From a virus: DNA of 35,998 nucleotides. The notes beneath the pieces are model-generated. The model had not been told where the DNA came from. It made no database searches and worked only from the letters and a program-made list of their open reading frames with translations. The translations under genes and the position numbers were made by a program. This document shows, in pieces, positions 15,780 through 25,025 of this stretch. Position 1 is the first letter of the stretch, and every line of letters starts with the position of its first letter. The stretch covers positions 1 through 35,998 of the IMG/VR virus record IMGVR_UViG_3300025873_000016; one strand, written 5' to 3'.

Positions 15780-18700
15780 ATGGCAGTTAATAGTTTATCA
15801 GCAGAATTTTCAGCAGAGTATATAGGTGCCTATACAAGTTTTTCAATAATAGCTATTATTACAGATGTTAGTACGCCTACCGCCCCTACGTTTATATCAG
15901 CTTATTCTACTACATTAGAAAATGGCGCTTGGGTAAACTACCAGCAAACCCCTGACTGGATAACTGATGACTCTGGGCTCACTTTATTTACCCCTGATAG
16001 GACTATAAGCAGTACAGCTCAAGTAGCTATGGCCGAAAGGATAGACGGAGAGGATGGAGTGCCAACAATAAGTATATTATGGCCTCTTGCAATCGGGGCT
16101 ACCTATTCAGGGTATGCTGTAGGAGATGTGTGGAAAATACATTATACTTTACAAGATTTTGACGCTTATATGATTTCAGCAATACATCACGAAAGAACGA
16201 CAGACTTAATATATACCGATGCTACAGATGGTAGTGTCAAATTCTTTAACCTTGATGGCGAGCCTAATGCAGATGGACGTTATACTGAAGTACAGGTTGA
16301 GGACGTAACAGGCAGTGAAGGTGATACTCCTAGTAAACCTACTGACATGGATGTCTATAATAAAAATGTCTTTATAGGATATGGTCCTGAATCAGAACCT
16401 ATGGTTACTAGGTATGTAAGAGCTCCTGGGGGTAAAGGGGCATATGAACTGAAGCCACTTGAAATAAGAGCCCCTAAAACAGCTAACTCCCCTGAAGAGA
16501 GTATTGATAAGGTTATAGACTCTAATCTTGAGTGGCTACCTGAAGGTGGTACTGAAGGAGTAGACGAAGAAGATATGTTTATAGGTATATCTGTTTCTGG
16601 TACAAAAATATATGCAATAAGTAAGTCAAGTTCAACTATATTAGCATCTGATGATATCCCTTTTCAGATTTCATCTATCGCCCCAGCCTATCGTTATAAT
16701 TGGGAAAACAATGCTGAAGTCACTTCAATTGATATAATATATGTTGCAAGCTATACCAGTTTAAGGATTGCTGAAGTAGAACTTAACATTGTAGATGGAG
16801 AATTAGAGGCTACAATTAGGAAGGAAATAAGTGTCTCGCCTAAATATGATACTGCATACTTTCCAGAAGGCGCCTTAATAGGTGACATAGCTACTTATAA
16901 AAAGAATACAGGCATCACTTGGCATGATGGGTCATCTGAAACTGACGCGTATCTACCTGAAGATGTTATTATGGTTATCTCTGCGTTTAAAGAAACTGGT
17001 TTTGGAGAAGGTGAATGCCAAATATTCACAGGCAGTATTGCTGAGATGGAGAATGAGGGGCAATCAGGGTCTTCAATGTTATATACATTAGAATTACTTG
17101 ATAGAAGTATACCTAATAACAAATGCTCTCTAATTAAGCCTGGGCACTATAAGTCCTACCATTGGTGGGGTGAAGTTAAAAGTAATGACAGGCATAAATT
17201 ATATATCGATACAGAACGTGTAAACTTTAAAGATACTAAAGATTGGGATGGTGCATTTTATAACTACCTTGACTTGACAACAAAAGCTAAGAATAATGAT
17301 GGAACATATAGTGGGGAAACAGTTGTAGTCACTATTAATGCATATTCTAGTTCAGGAGATTGGTGGCAATCTGCCATAGGAGGGCTACTAGAGATAGTTT
17401 TTACTGGATTGGCATACGCATGGTTAATATGTGGAGGGTTTGCTGTTCTATCAGCGTACGTCGCCGCAGGAGCTGTGGTAGGAGCAGCAGTGCCTACATT
17501 AGGACAATTTATTCTTGGAGAAGGTGTAGTTGCTACTATTGGTGTTTTAATCGATAATGCAGGAGAACATATAAACAAATATATGCAAAGCCTTACCCCA
17601 ACAACCGGAGCAGATGTATACTTCCCATTAGGGTTTGACCCTGGATGGTATAGTACAGTTTCTATATATTTACCAAGATTAGGGTTAACGATAATAGAAG
17701 ACTTAGATGGAGATGATACTACTTTATTTGAACCGTATGTTGGAGTAATAGCTCATTCAGATGCTAAATGGGTTAAATTTGGAGGAGTAGCTCAATATCA
17801 AGATGACTATTCTGGTGTAGTTGATTTGCATGCAATAGCATCTGCAGCTAATGGTAAAGTAGCACCGGTAGACTCATTCTTATATACATTTAATAATATG
17901 GAGTGGAGTGAAGACTACTTTGCTGCATCAGGTACATTAACAGCAGGATATACTTTAGAAAGATTAACTCAGATAGGTCCTACTGGGCCTGACGAAGCGG
18001 ACAAAACAGAATTTGATGCAGCTTCAGGCGAATATCTGGTCGATGACGAGCCTATTGATACTTACTGGTTTAATATGTCAGCTCTGTCAAAACTATCTCC
18101 ACAATATAATACATGGGATGGAAGTCCTAGAATGAGTTTAACTAAAGCTATATTCCCATTACCTCTTGATATATCTCAAGAAGAGATAGTACAGTGTGCT
18201 GTATTAGCCGCTTCATTTACAAGCGTATATTCTTCTAAGGCAGACCAAGTTCTTGATATCATTGACGCTACACCTACTGCAGGCAGTACTATACTTGTAG
18301 TTAATGACGCTGAGGCAGTAGCACTGAAAATAGCTATAAGCACACAAGATGATGATAATGATGCAGCAGAATTATATATCTTTGAGCTTCAAAAAGAGGA
18401 TAATATTAGTAGTATCAGAAGTGAATTTAATACAAAATTCGTGAAGACAACCCCATCAACAGCGACTATGGAGTTGGGCGGCACTGCAACTGCAGCTACA
18501 ACATTAGAGAATATGCAATCTACATTTGATTCTGGTGAGACCGAGATTTATACTGGAACTGATTATAATTATATAGCCACTGCACGCGGGATAGATAGAC
18601 CATTACTATTCCCACTTATTAGCTCTACTTCTCCTGGAAATGAGATGGGAATTTTTTCATCACAAAATCTCGGATATCATATATATAGCCCAACTATAGC

Positions 18701-20522
18701 TGATGATGCTACTGATGGAACCCAAACTTATCCTATACAAGGCCAGTGGGGGCAGAGTGTCTATACAAGTATGGATTCGCAAAGTGCTTCTGAAGTAGGA
18801 TTTTTCCAAGAAGGTAGTGAATATAAATATAAAATAGCTTATCTATATGAGGGTAGTTATATTAGTCCTTTAGGTAAGGGTGCCTGGTCGCATCATGTTG
18901 CGGAACAGACAGATGGTGTAGCTGTAACTGTAGTAATTAATAAGCCAGACCCTAGAGTTACCCATGTATTGGTCTATAGAAAAGACCCTAATACTGGTGC
19001 TTATGCAGAAGCTGCATCTATAAAATTAGGAAGATTTAATCAAATACCTACACCAGAAGGAGCTCCGATACAGTTAACTTGTACGGTCATTGATGACGGT
19101 GACGTATTAGGAACCTTCTCTGGGGACACTGGCTTAAGCGAGCTTGCCAAAAGACCTATAGTATATTACGAGCAATCGACAGTGCTTGGTGGAGTCTTAT
19201 TTGCTGTAAATATTTCAACACCTGGCAACCCTCATGATGATATGTCTCATGTAATATGCAGTTCTAAACCAAATAATTTTCATATCTTTGACTGGGCTAA
19301 TGACATCGCAATATTACCGAATATACCCACTGCAATAGCAGCATTTAATGGACGTATATATGTATGGGATGATGTAAATACTTATCGTATTAACCCAGAC
19401 ACCCGATTTATAGAAGATACTTATAATGGTGTTGGTTGCTTTGGCAGAAATGCATTTGTAGTAACTGAATATGGAATGTGCTTTGCAGACCATAATAATA
19501 TATATTTACATGATGGCTCTAAGCCAGTGGCTATTGGGGCTCCTATTTTAACCTCTTTAGAATCATCAGACTTTAAGGGATGGCAAGAGCTTGAGAAGAC
19601 TGGTATTAAAATCGGTTATGATGCTACAATTAATTCATATGTTATATTTGTTACATACGTAGATAAAGAAGCAGAACCAACTTTTAACGCAATAGATACA
19701 GAAGTTACATATTATTCTTACATAAATACTGATACTATAACTGATATTAGTGATTATATAGTCGCTTCCTCTACAACATATACTTTTACCAATACTTATG
19801 GTGATGATGGATTAATTAATACAGATATAGATACTATGGTGTTTACAAATGATGCTGGGACTGAATTTTCTCCAACGGATATAACTTATGACGCTGGAGA
19901 GACAATAGCTACAGTTACCATTACAGGGACAGTAACAGCGGGTGATGCATCGGTAACGTATGAGTACACTCACACAGCACAAGAACCTCCAGGTGGAGAA
20001 GGTATTACCTACACTACTGAGACTATTACTGAGTCACTGGTTACCTCAGTAGATACTTTAGGCGAGGGAACTTTTATATATAATAGACTGTCAGGGTCAT
20101 GGACATTTTCTGATAGGTTAGATGAATATGGGAACCCAGCTCCAATATCTACCATTACGCAAGGCCCTTTAGGTGAAATCTATATGGCTGAGCCTACAGC
20201 AATTAAAGTTTTTGCTAAGTCTACTACCGCAACTAAACTATGGACGTGGGAGAGTAAAGAATTAGACTTTGATGTTGCCAATGTGAACAAGAAATTTAGT
20301 AAAATATATATTAGAGGCAAGGGGCTTTCATCTGCTCAGGAAAATTTTAAGGTTTTTGTTGATGGAGTATCTGTTACTTTTGATATAGATATTAAGGATA
20401 ACGTTATAGAATTAGAGAAATTTGGTGTGAAAAAGGGTATGACTATACAAGTTAAGCTAATAAACCAAACAGGTTCACTAGAGGCTATAAGCTTCTCAGG
20501 GAAGCCTAAGAGAGTTAAATAA
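15780..20522 (+). CDS. Giant tail hub / adaptor protein (1580 residues)
   Basis: I chose ATG 15780, two bases after the previous stop; GTG at 15765 would overlap it. Residues 1160-1260 contain phrases found in podovirus tail-ring and hub proteins: KPNNFHIFDW, FNGRIYVWDDVNTYRINPDT, GVGCFGRNAFVVTEYGMCFA, NNIYLHDGSKPVAIGAP. These are propeller-like strands. Residues about 1325-1400 form an Ig-like insertion. Unusually, residues 535-592 are strongly hydrophobic (GLLEIVFTGLAYAWLICGGF, VAAGAVVGAAVPTLG), like two or three membrane helices inside an otherwise soluble protein. The end is Lys-rich. It is probably part of the tail tube or its adaptor, perhaps contacting the host membrane. Confidence 0.65.
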   Translation: MAVNSLSAEFSAEYIGAYTSFSIIAIITDVSTPTAPTFISAYSTTLENGAWVNYQQTPDWITDDSGLTLFTPDRTISSTAQVAMAERIDGEDGVPTISILWPLAIGATYSGYAVGDVWKIHYTLQDFDAYMISAIHHERTTDLIYTDATDGSVKFFNLDGEPNADGRYTEVQVEDVTGSEGDTPSKPTDMDVYNKNVFIGYGPESEPMVTRYVRAPGGKGAYELKPLEIRAPKTANSPEESIDKVIDSNLEWLPEGGTEGVDEEDMFIGISVSGTKIYAISKSSSTILASDDIPFQISSIAPAYRYNWENNAEVTSIDIIYVASYTSLRIAEVELNIVDGELEATIRKEISVSPKYDTAYFPEGALIGDIATYKKNTGITWHDGSSETDAYLPEDVIMVISAFKETGFGEGECQIFTGSIAEMENEGQSGSSMLYTLELLDRSIPNNKCSLIKPGHYKSYHWWGEVKSNDRHKLYIDTERVNFKDTKDWDGAFYNYLDLTTKAKNNDGTYSGETVVVTINAYSSSGDWWQSAIGGLLEIVFTGLAYAWLICGGFAVLSAYVAAGAVVGAAVPTLGQFILGEGVVATIGVLIDNAGEHINKYMQSLTPTTGADVYFPLGFDPGWYSTVSIYLPRLGLTIIEDLDGDDTTLFEPYVGVIAHSDAKWVKFGGVAQYQDDYSGVVDLHAIASAANGKVAPVDSFLYTFNNMEWSEDYFAASGTLTAGYTLERLTQIGPTGPDEADKTEFDAASGEYLVDDEPIDTYWFNMSALSKLSPQYNTWDGSPRMSLTKAIFPLPLDISQEEIVQCAVLAASFTSVYSSKADQVLDIIDATPTAGSTILVVNDAEAVALKIAISTQDDDNDAAELYIFELQKEDNISSIRSEFNTKFVKTTPSTATMELGGTATAATTLENMQSTFDSGETEIYTGTDYNYIATARGIDRPLLFPLISSTSPGNEMGIFSSQNLGYHIYSPTIADDATDGTQTYPIQGQWGQSVYTSMDSQSASEVGFFQEGSEYKYKIAYLYEGSYISPLGKGAWSHHVAEQTDGVAVTVVINKPDPRVTHVLVYRKDPNTGAYAEAASIKLGRFNQIPTPEGAPIQLTCTVIDDGDVLGTFSGDTGLSELAKRPIVYYEQSTVLGGVLFAVNISTPGNPHDDMSHVICSSKPNNFHIFDWANDIAILPNIPTAIAAFNGRIYVWDDVNTYRINPDTRFIEDTYNGVGCFGRNAFVVTEYGMCFADHNNIYLHDGSKPVAIGAPILTSLESSDFKGWQELEKTGIKIGYDATINSYVIFVTYVDKEAEPTFNAIDTEVTYYSYINTDTITDISDYIVASSTTYTFTNTYGDDGLINTDIDTMVFTNDAGTEFSPTDITYDAGETIATVTITGTVTAGDASVTYEYTHTAQEPPGGEGITYTTETITESLVTSVDTLGEGTFIYNRLSGSWTFSDRLDEYGNPAPISTITQGPLGEIYMAEPTAIKVFAKSTTATKLWTWESKELDFDVANVNKKFSKIYIRGKGLSSAQENFKVFVDGVSVTFDIDIKDNVIELEKFGVKKGMTIQVKLINQTGSLEAISFSGKPKRVK

Positions 20523-21910
20523 TGCCAATAAGAAATTTAAAGCCACCTAGATATAGTGAAGACCCTTCAGTAGATAGAGTCTTTAAGCAGACGTATGATG
20601 ATTTAAATATGATAATTAATGCGGTAAATGATTTCAATAACCAAAAAGAACACCAAGGTAAAGCGGGTGGCATTAGGGTTACTGACAAAGGATTACAATA
20701 TAGAGATAGTAGTGGGTGGAAAACACTAATTGGTGGAAGGAGTAGTACGGGGAGTGATGAAGTTACAAGGGGCTCTTCTGATGTTGAGGGGCGTGATGTT
20801 TTATCGACCTCAGAACTTAATGGGAAGGTGCTTACAGCATTAGGAACTGATGCTTCAGGATGGCGTGACCCAGTGGACCCTACTAATGCAGTGATAGTTG
20901 CGGCAGTTGAAGCGGGTACAGACTCTAATACGTTCACAGATGCAGACCATACAAAATTAGATGGTATCACGGTCGGTATTTCTGATGGAAACGTCTTAGC
21001 CGCTAATGATGTAGTTGCAGATGATGATTTTTTACGCATAGATGGAACAGAAGTAGAAGGAAGAAGTGCTTCTGAAGTTAAAACAGATTTATCCCTAGGG
21101 AATGTTACTAACGATGCTCAATTACCTATAGCTGGTGGAATTATGTTAGGGCAAATAACACTAGGTGGAAATCCTACAAATGACTTACATGTAGCTCCTA
21201 AACAATATGTTGATACAATGTTACCTCTTGCAGGCGGTACTATGACAGGCAGTATTGATTTTGGGAATTATAGGGCACTGAATCTAGATAGAATTACATT
21301 TGGGTCACTTGGTGCGGAGGGAATCCTATTTGGACTGAAAGATGAAGATACTATGGCTTCAGATTCAGCGGATTATGCAGCAAGTCAACAATCTATTAAG
21401 GTTTATGCAGATAGCCATGCTAATGGCTCCGTTATTGGCTTGACTCATATGCAACCAGACCCAGGTGTTACTGCACAAATACATCATGGATATGGGGCTT
21501 TTTCTGTCCCAAGTGCTGATTTTAAAGTTTCATTTAATACTCCATCATCTGAGTCTGTAGAGATTGAGGCAACATTTAGGGCGGAGTATAGTACAATAGA
21601 CAGGGGACTTTATGTAGCACTGTCATCATCTCAGGTTAGTTATACCTCACTTGGTGATGCATTTGAATATGACCAAGACACGATTGAATATTCCGATGAT
21701 GAGCAGAATGAGTCAATGGTGACTGTGAAGTGGATTTTGGGAGACTCAGTCTTGGCAAGTGTGGGGTCATCAAACTCTATTTACATAGCCTTTAAGTCAA
21801 GCGGTCTATATACTTACATTAAATATGGAGCAGGTAGCCAAACAGGTAAATATTATCCTCCCTTAATAATAAAAGCAACAGCAATGCCTACACCTTTTAC
21901 AGGGACATAA
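20522..21910 (+). CDS. Tail fibre protein
   Basis: The 462-residue product begins with a helical attachment region (DRVFKQTYDDLNMIINAVND) and then shows phage tail-fibre phrases: TFTDADHTKLDGI, SASEVKTDLSLGNVTNDAQL, and PKQYVDTMLPLAGGTMTGSI, which in other fibres form repeating beta-helical shaft units. The last 150 residues lack these motifs and are probably the receptor-binding tip. Fibres recognise the host surface. The ATG overlaps the previous stop (TAATG), so expression is coupled to the hub gene. There is no chaperone-like gene next to it. Confidence 0.82.
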   Translation: MPIRNLKPPRYSEDPSVDRVFKQTYDDLNMIINAVNDFNNQKEHQGKAGGIRVTDKGLQYRDSSGWKTLIGGRSSTGSDEVTRGSSDVEGRDVLSTSELNGKVLTALGTDASGWRDPVDPTNAVIVAAVEAGTDSNTFTDADHTKLDGITVGISDGNVLAANDVVADDDFLRIDGTEVEGRSASEVKTDLSLGNVTNDAQLPIAGGIMLGQITLGGNPTNDLHVAPKQYVDTMLPLAGGTMTGSIDFGNYRALNLDRITFGSLGAEGILFGLKDEDTMASDSADYAASQQSIKVYADSHANGSVIGLTHMQPDPGVTAQIHHGYGAFSVPSADFKVSFNTPSSESVEIEATFRAEYSTIDRGLYVALSSSQVSYTSLGDAFEYDQDTIEYSDDEQNESMVTVKWILGDSVLASVGSSNSIYIAFKSSGLYTYIKYGAGSQTGKYYPPLIIKATAMPTPFTGT

Positions 21911-21920
21911 AAAGTATAAA

Positions 21921-21968
21921 ATGAAAAAAGAACTAATAGATTATATAGGAAAGAAGGAGGAACACTAA
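21921..21968 (+). other. Possible 15-codon leader reading frame
   Basis: A tiny frame (MKKELIDYIGKKEEH) ends one base before the next gene and carries that gene's ribosome site (aaggagg) within it. It has no good ribosome site of its own. It may be a leader that couples translation, or chance. Confidence 0.2.
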
Positions 21969-21969
21969 T

Positions 21970-22503
21970 ATGTGGCCAACAATAATAGGCGGACTCTTAA
22001 GTATGGGTTCCCAATATTTAAATAAACCAAAAGAAGTAGATATATCAGGTCAACTGGAACCATGGAAAGAGCGGATGGGGCAGATGGGTGAAATTGGTGA
22101 GGATATGATGGATTGGGGAGGCGACCAGGCTGGAAGAGTCAAGGCTTACCTACAAAATCAAGCATCTAATGCTGGTTCTCAAATAGGTAATCAAGCCAGT
22201 AGAATGATAGGAAAATTTGGACAATATTCAGGTATTGCTGCCCAACAAGGCAGAGAAGCAATGTCGAACTCAATGTCTAAAGTAGGTGGACAATTCCTTG
22301 ACTGGTTTGGCAAAGCTCAACAACGTGGCGCTGGTATTCTGGGACAAGTAATGGGTAATGAAAGAGCGTATGGTGAAACTATGGCTAATCAAGACTTGCT
22401 CAATCAATCTAATCAAGATGAAGCCCAAAATAACATGTGGGGTAGTGTAGGTGACTTTGGAAAAGGATTAATCACTAAAGGGCTAGAAAGTTGGGGTGGA
22501 TAA
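21970..22503 (+). CDS. Ejection (internal virion) protein, small (177 residues)
   Basis: A strong ribosome site (aaggagg) precedes the ATG. The product starts with a short apolar segment (MWPTIIGGLLSMGSQYL), then a Gln/Gly/Ala/Met-rich helical body (QNQASNAGSQIGNQASRMIG, QRGAGILGQVMGNE) and ends with a Gly/Trp-rich tail. Size, composition and position, first of a block before a giant internal protein, resemble gp14-type ejection proteins of T7-like phages, which form the outer-membrane part of the DNA channel. No sequence identity is claimed. The stop overlaps the next ATG. Confidence 0.6.
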   Translation: MWPTIIGGLLSMGSQYLNKPKEVDISGQLEPWKERMGQMGEIGEDMMDWGGDQAGRVKAYLQNQASNAGSQIGNQASRMIGKFGQYSGIAAQQGREAMSNSMSKVGGQFLDWFGKAQQRGAGILGQVMGNERAYGETMANQDLLNQSNQDEAQNNMWGSVGDFGKGLITKGLESWGG

Positions 22504-23459
22504 TGGCAGAAGAATATAAACCAGGCATAAAATATGGACCTAATAATCGAGCTCAAGTAGATTGGGACAGATATCAAGCAGGCACAGGAAGTCAACTTGA
22601 CTACTCTCAAGGGGGGATTCAGGGAAATATGGCTAAAGATTCAGGCTGGTGGAACCCATTTGATATGGATTTAAAATATGATGAGAATGGTAAGCCATTT
22701 TTTGAAGAAACCTTTGGTGGGGACCGACAATATATTGACGAGCAGTACTTTCAGGACGACCCTGAATCTGGTAGTGTTGGTAAGGAAACCACTAGAAAAG
22801 AGGTTTTCAATGCAAAACAAGCGCTTAAAAAGGCGTCTAAGTTTAAAGTAGACCCAAATGAAATGAGTGACTGGGCCAAGATAGGTTATATGTCCGCACC
22901 TCATATAGGAAAAATACCTGGAGCTATTGGTAAAGGTGTTGGAGCGGTCGTAGGTGGCGCAGGTAACCTTATAAAGAAAGGTGCTGGAGCTATCATTGGA
23001 GGGCCTGGTAAAGCATATGATGCCTTAACAGAAGCTTGGACTAACCATACCAATAGAGATGAAAATAATCAGCCCATGACTAAGGCAGCAGTTGGTGCAG
23101 GCAATAAAGTATTTGACAATATGAGTGATGAAGACCAGAGAGCATACAATACTGCGTTTGGGCTTCCAAATTCTATGCCTGTAGCTGGACCTCCAAGCGT
23201 TGTATCACAAACCCCTACTCAGCAGCCTAATTTAAATAGTCAAGGTGTACCTATAGCTGGCCCAGGAACCAATGTTATAGCTGGCCCTCCACAAGGTGCA
23301 TATAGTCCATTACTTAACAAAAAGAATGGGCAGGTTGGTGGACCGTTTGTGTTTGGAGGCCAGCAAACAGTAGGCTTTCCATATCAAAATGCAGGGCAAC
23401 CAAGTAAAATGAGTATGCTACAAAAGGCATTACAATTTTTAAAATCAGAACCTACGTAA
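22503..23459 (+). CDS. Ejection protein with glycine-zipper helix (318 residues)
   Basis: Start ATG 22503 overlaps the previous TAA (TAATG); a TTG at 22491 is less likely. The first 120 residues are acidic and hydrophilic. A Gly/Ala-rich region near residues 132-172 (IGKIPGAIGKGVGAVVGGAG, then LIKKGAGAIIGGPGKAY) has repeated G-x-x-x-G spacing, a pattern of membrane-inserting helices. The C-terminal 100 residues are Pro/Gln/Gly-rich and disordered, with two repeats of a VAGPP/IAGPG/IAGPP motif. Second gene of the ejection block; likely packaged in the head and delivered to the envelope with the DNA. Inferred from composition and context. Confidence 0.55.
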   Translation: MAEEYKPGIKYGPNNRAQVDWDRYQAGTGSQLDYSQGGIQGNMAKDSGWWNPFDMDLKYDENGKPFFEETFGGDRQYIDEQYFQDDPESGSVGKETTRKEVFNAKQALKKASKFKVDPNEMSDWAKIGYMSAPHIGKIPGAIGKGVGAVVGGAGNLIKKGAGAIIGGPGKAYDALTEAWTNHTNRDENNQPMTKAAVGAGNKVFDNMSDEDQRAYNTAFGLPNSMPVAGPPSVVSQTPTQQPNLNSQGVPIAGPGTNVIAGPPQGAYSPLLNKKNGQVGGPFVFGGQQTVGFPYQNAGQPSKMSMLQKALQFLKSEPT

Positions 23460-23469
23460 GGAGTAAGTT

Positions 23470-25017
23470 ATGGCAATCAATTTCGGAATGATGAATAGAC
23501 AAAGACTTGAGGGTGGTTCTCCCATGACTCAGGGCATTCACATTAGGTCTCAAGCTGAGATACAGCAAGAAGCCACTCAATCTTATATGAATAACTTATA
23601 TAATAAATTCTATGATATAGGTGAGTTTTCTATTGAAAACAATGCTCCTAAATATAGTAAGGGGCAGTTTACTCCTGGAGACAGCTCGATGTCTCAAGAG
23701 TGGAATCAATACAAGCAAGTAGCTGGTAACACAGCTGACTATAAGCAGTTCGCTCAGTTATACAAGAATTTAGAGGATGAGCGTGGTGGTTTAATAGATG
23801 AAAAGCTAGCTAAAATTGAGCAGATGGGTTACAGTAGACCTGCCATAGAAGCTTTTATGAAGAGCAATCCTGATATGTATCGTGAGATATTACGTCAAGC
23901 AGCTAGAAATCCTGAATCTTTATCAGCAGGATATGTCATACCAAATAGAGGATGGATTGCTAGAGGATTGAATCAAGCTGGTCAATCTGAATTACCTACA
24001 ATGGCTGGGCTTGCTGTTGGTGGAAGAGCTCTAATGGAAGGTGTAAAGCAGGGTTCACTTTCTGGTGCTGGAGCAGGTGCATGGAAAGGTGTAAAAGGGT
24101 TGGTTCCTTTATCAGGGCTTAACTGGGAAAAGGGTGGGAAGTTTATGGATGATGAGCTGGTAAAGAATTTAGGCCTTAAGGACGCCAAGACTGCGACAGC
24201 TAAATCCAAACGATTCCAAGATAAGATTAATAAGTTTAAAGCTGAAGACTTAACTAAATCTCGTAGTGCACGAGATGCCGCAAAAGCTGCTGTACTGAAA
24301 GTAGAAGGACGTAAAGGGAAGGTTGTTGATAAGTTAAAAGCAAGTATTAAAGCTCTTGATAAAAAGTCTCCTACATATGCCGCTGATAGAGCTGCATTAG
24401 AAGCTAAGATACTATCACAGCCAACAGCTGTATCAAAAGCACAAAAATCAATTGATAATTATAAAAAGAAACTTGCTAAATTAGAGGGTCCTGGCAGTGG
24501 CCGTTCTAAAGGCAAAGGCTCTATTAATAAAAAGAAGGCCGCAGTTGCAAAGGTTAATAAGAAAATTGCAGAGCATCAATCAATCATAGATAAAATCTCA
24601 GGCACTAGTGGTAAGAAGGGTAAAGAAGGCACACTTAAAAAGGCCATCGCAGCACTAGAAGAAAAGACAGGTGCACATGATAAGAGTTATAAGCAATTCC
24701 AAAGTTTAACAGGTGAAGCTGGAAAACAAAAACAAAAAAGCGCTATGAAAACTTTAGCAAAACTTAAGAAACGATATGGCGCACCGAAGTTAGTTGGTGC
24801 TGTAGCTAAGAAAGTTGGGTGGAAGAAGGCGGTATCATTACTAGGTAAAGGCGCAATAGGAGCACTTTTAACTGGCTCTGGAATAGGTACAGCTGCAGGA
24901 TTAGCTATGGATGCATACACTATATATGAGGTAGTTAATATACTGCGAGCAATGACACCTGATGACTTCGAAGGTATCACCCCCACAAGTATCACTGCCC
25001 CAGCAGGCAAACTATAG
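23470..25017 (+). CDS. Ejection protein, basic coiled-coil (515 residues)
   Basis: A ribosome site (aaggag) precedes the ATG. Residues 1-230 are mixed; from about 235 to 450 the chain is extremely Lys/Ala-rich with long helices (DAAKAAVLKVEGRKGKVVDK, KKAAVAKVNKKIAEHQSI), then a hydrophobic Gly/Ala segment near residues 455-495 (LLGKGAIGALLTGSGIGTAA) that could cross a membrane. The basic helices could bind the packaged DNA. Length and place fit the middle, gp15-like ejection protein. No lytic transglycosylase motif is evident. It is followed after eight bases by the giant protein gene. Confidence 0.55.
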   Translation: MAINFGMMNRQRLEGGSPMTQGIHIRSQAEIQQEATQSYMNNLYNKFYDIGEFSIENNAPKYSKGQFTPGDSSMSQEWNQYKQVAGNTADYKQFAQLYKNLEDERGGLIDEKLAKIEQMGYSRPAIEAFMKSNPDMYREILRQAARNPESLSAGYVIPNRGWIARGLNQAGQSELPTMAGLAVGGRALMEGVKQGSLSGAGAGAWKGVKGLVPLSGLNWEKGGKFMDDELVKNLGLKDAKTATAKSKRFQDKINKFKAEDLTKSRSARDAAKAAVLKVEGRKGKVVDKLKASIKALDKKSPTYAADRAALEAKILSQPTAVSKAQKSIDNYKKKLAKLEGPGSGRSKGKGSINKKKAAVAKVNKKIAEHQSIIDKISGTSGKKGKEGTLKKAIAALEEKTGAHDKSYKQFQSLTGEAGKQKQKSAMKTLAKLKKRYGAPKLVGAVAKKVGWKKAVSLLGKGAIGALLTGSGIGTAAGLAMDAYTIYEVVNILRAMTPDDFEGITPTSITAPAGKL

Positions 25018-25025
25018 GAATATAA

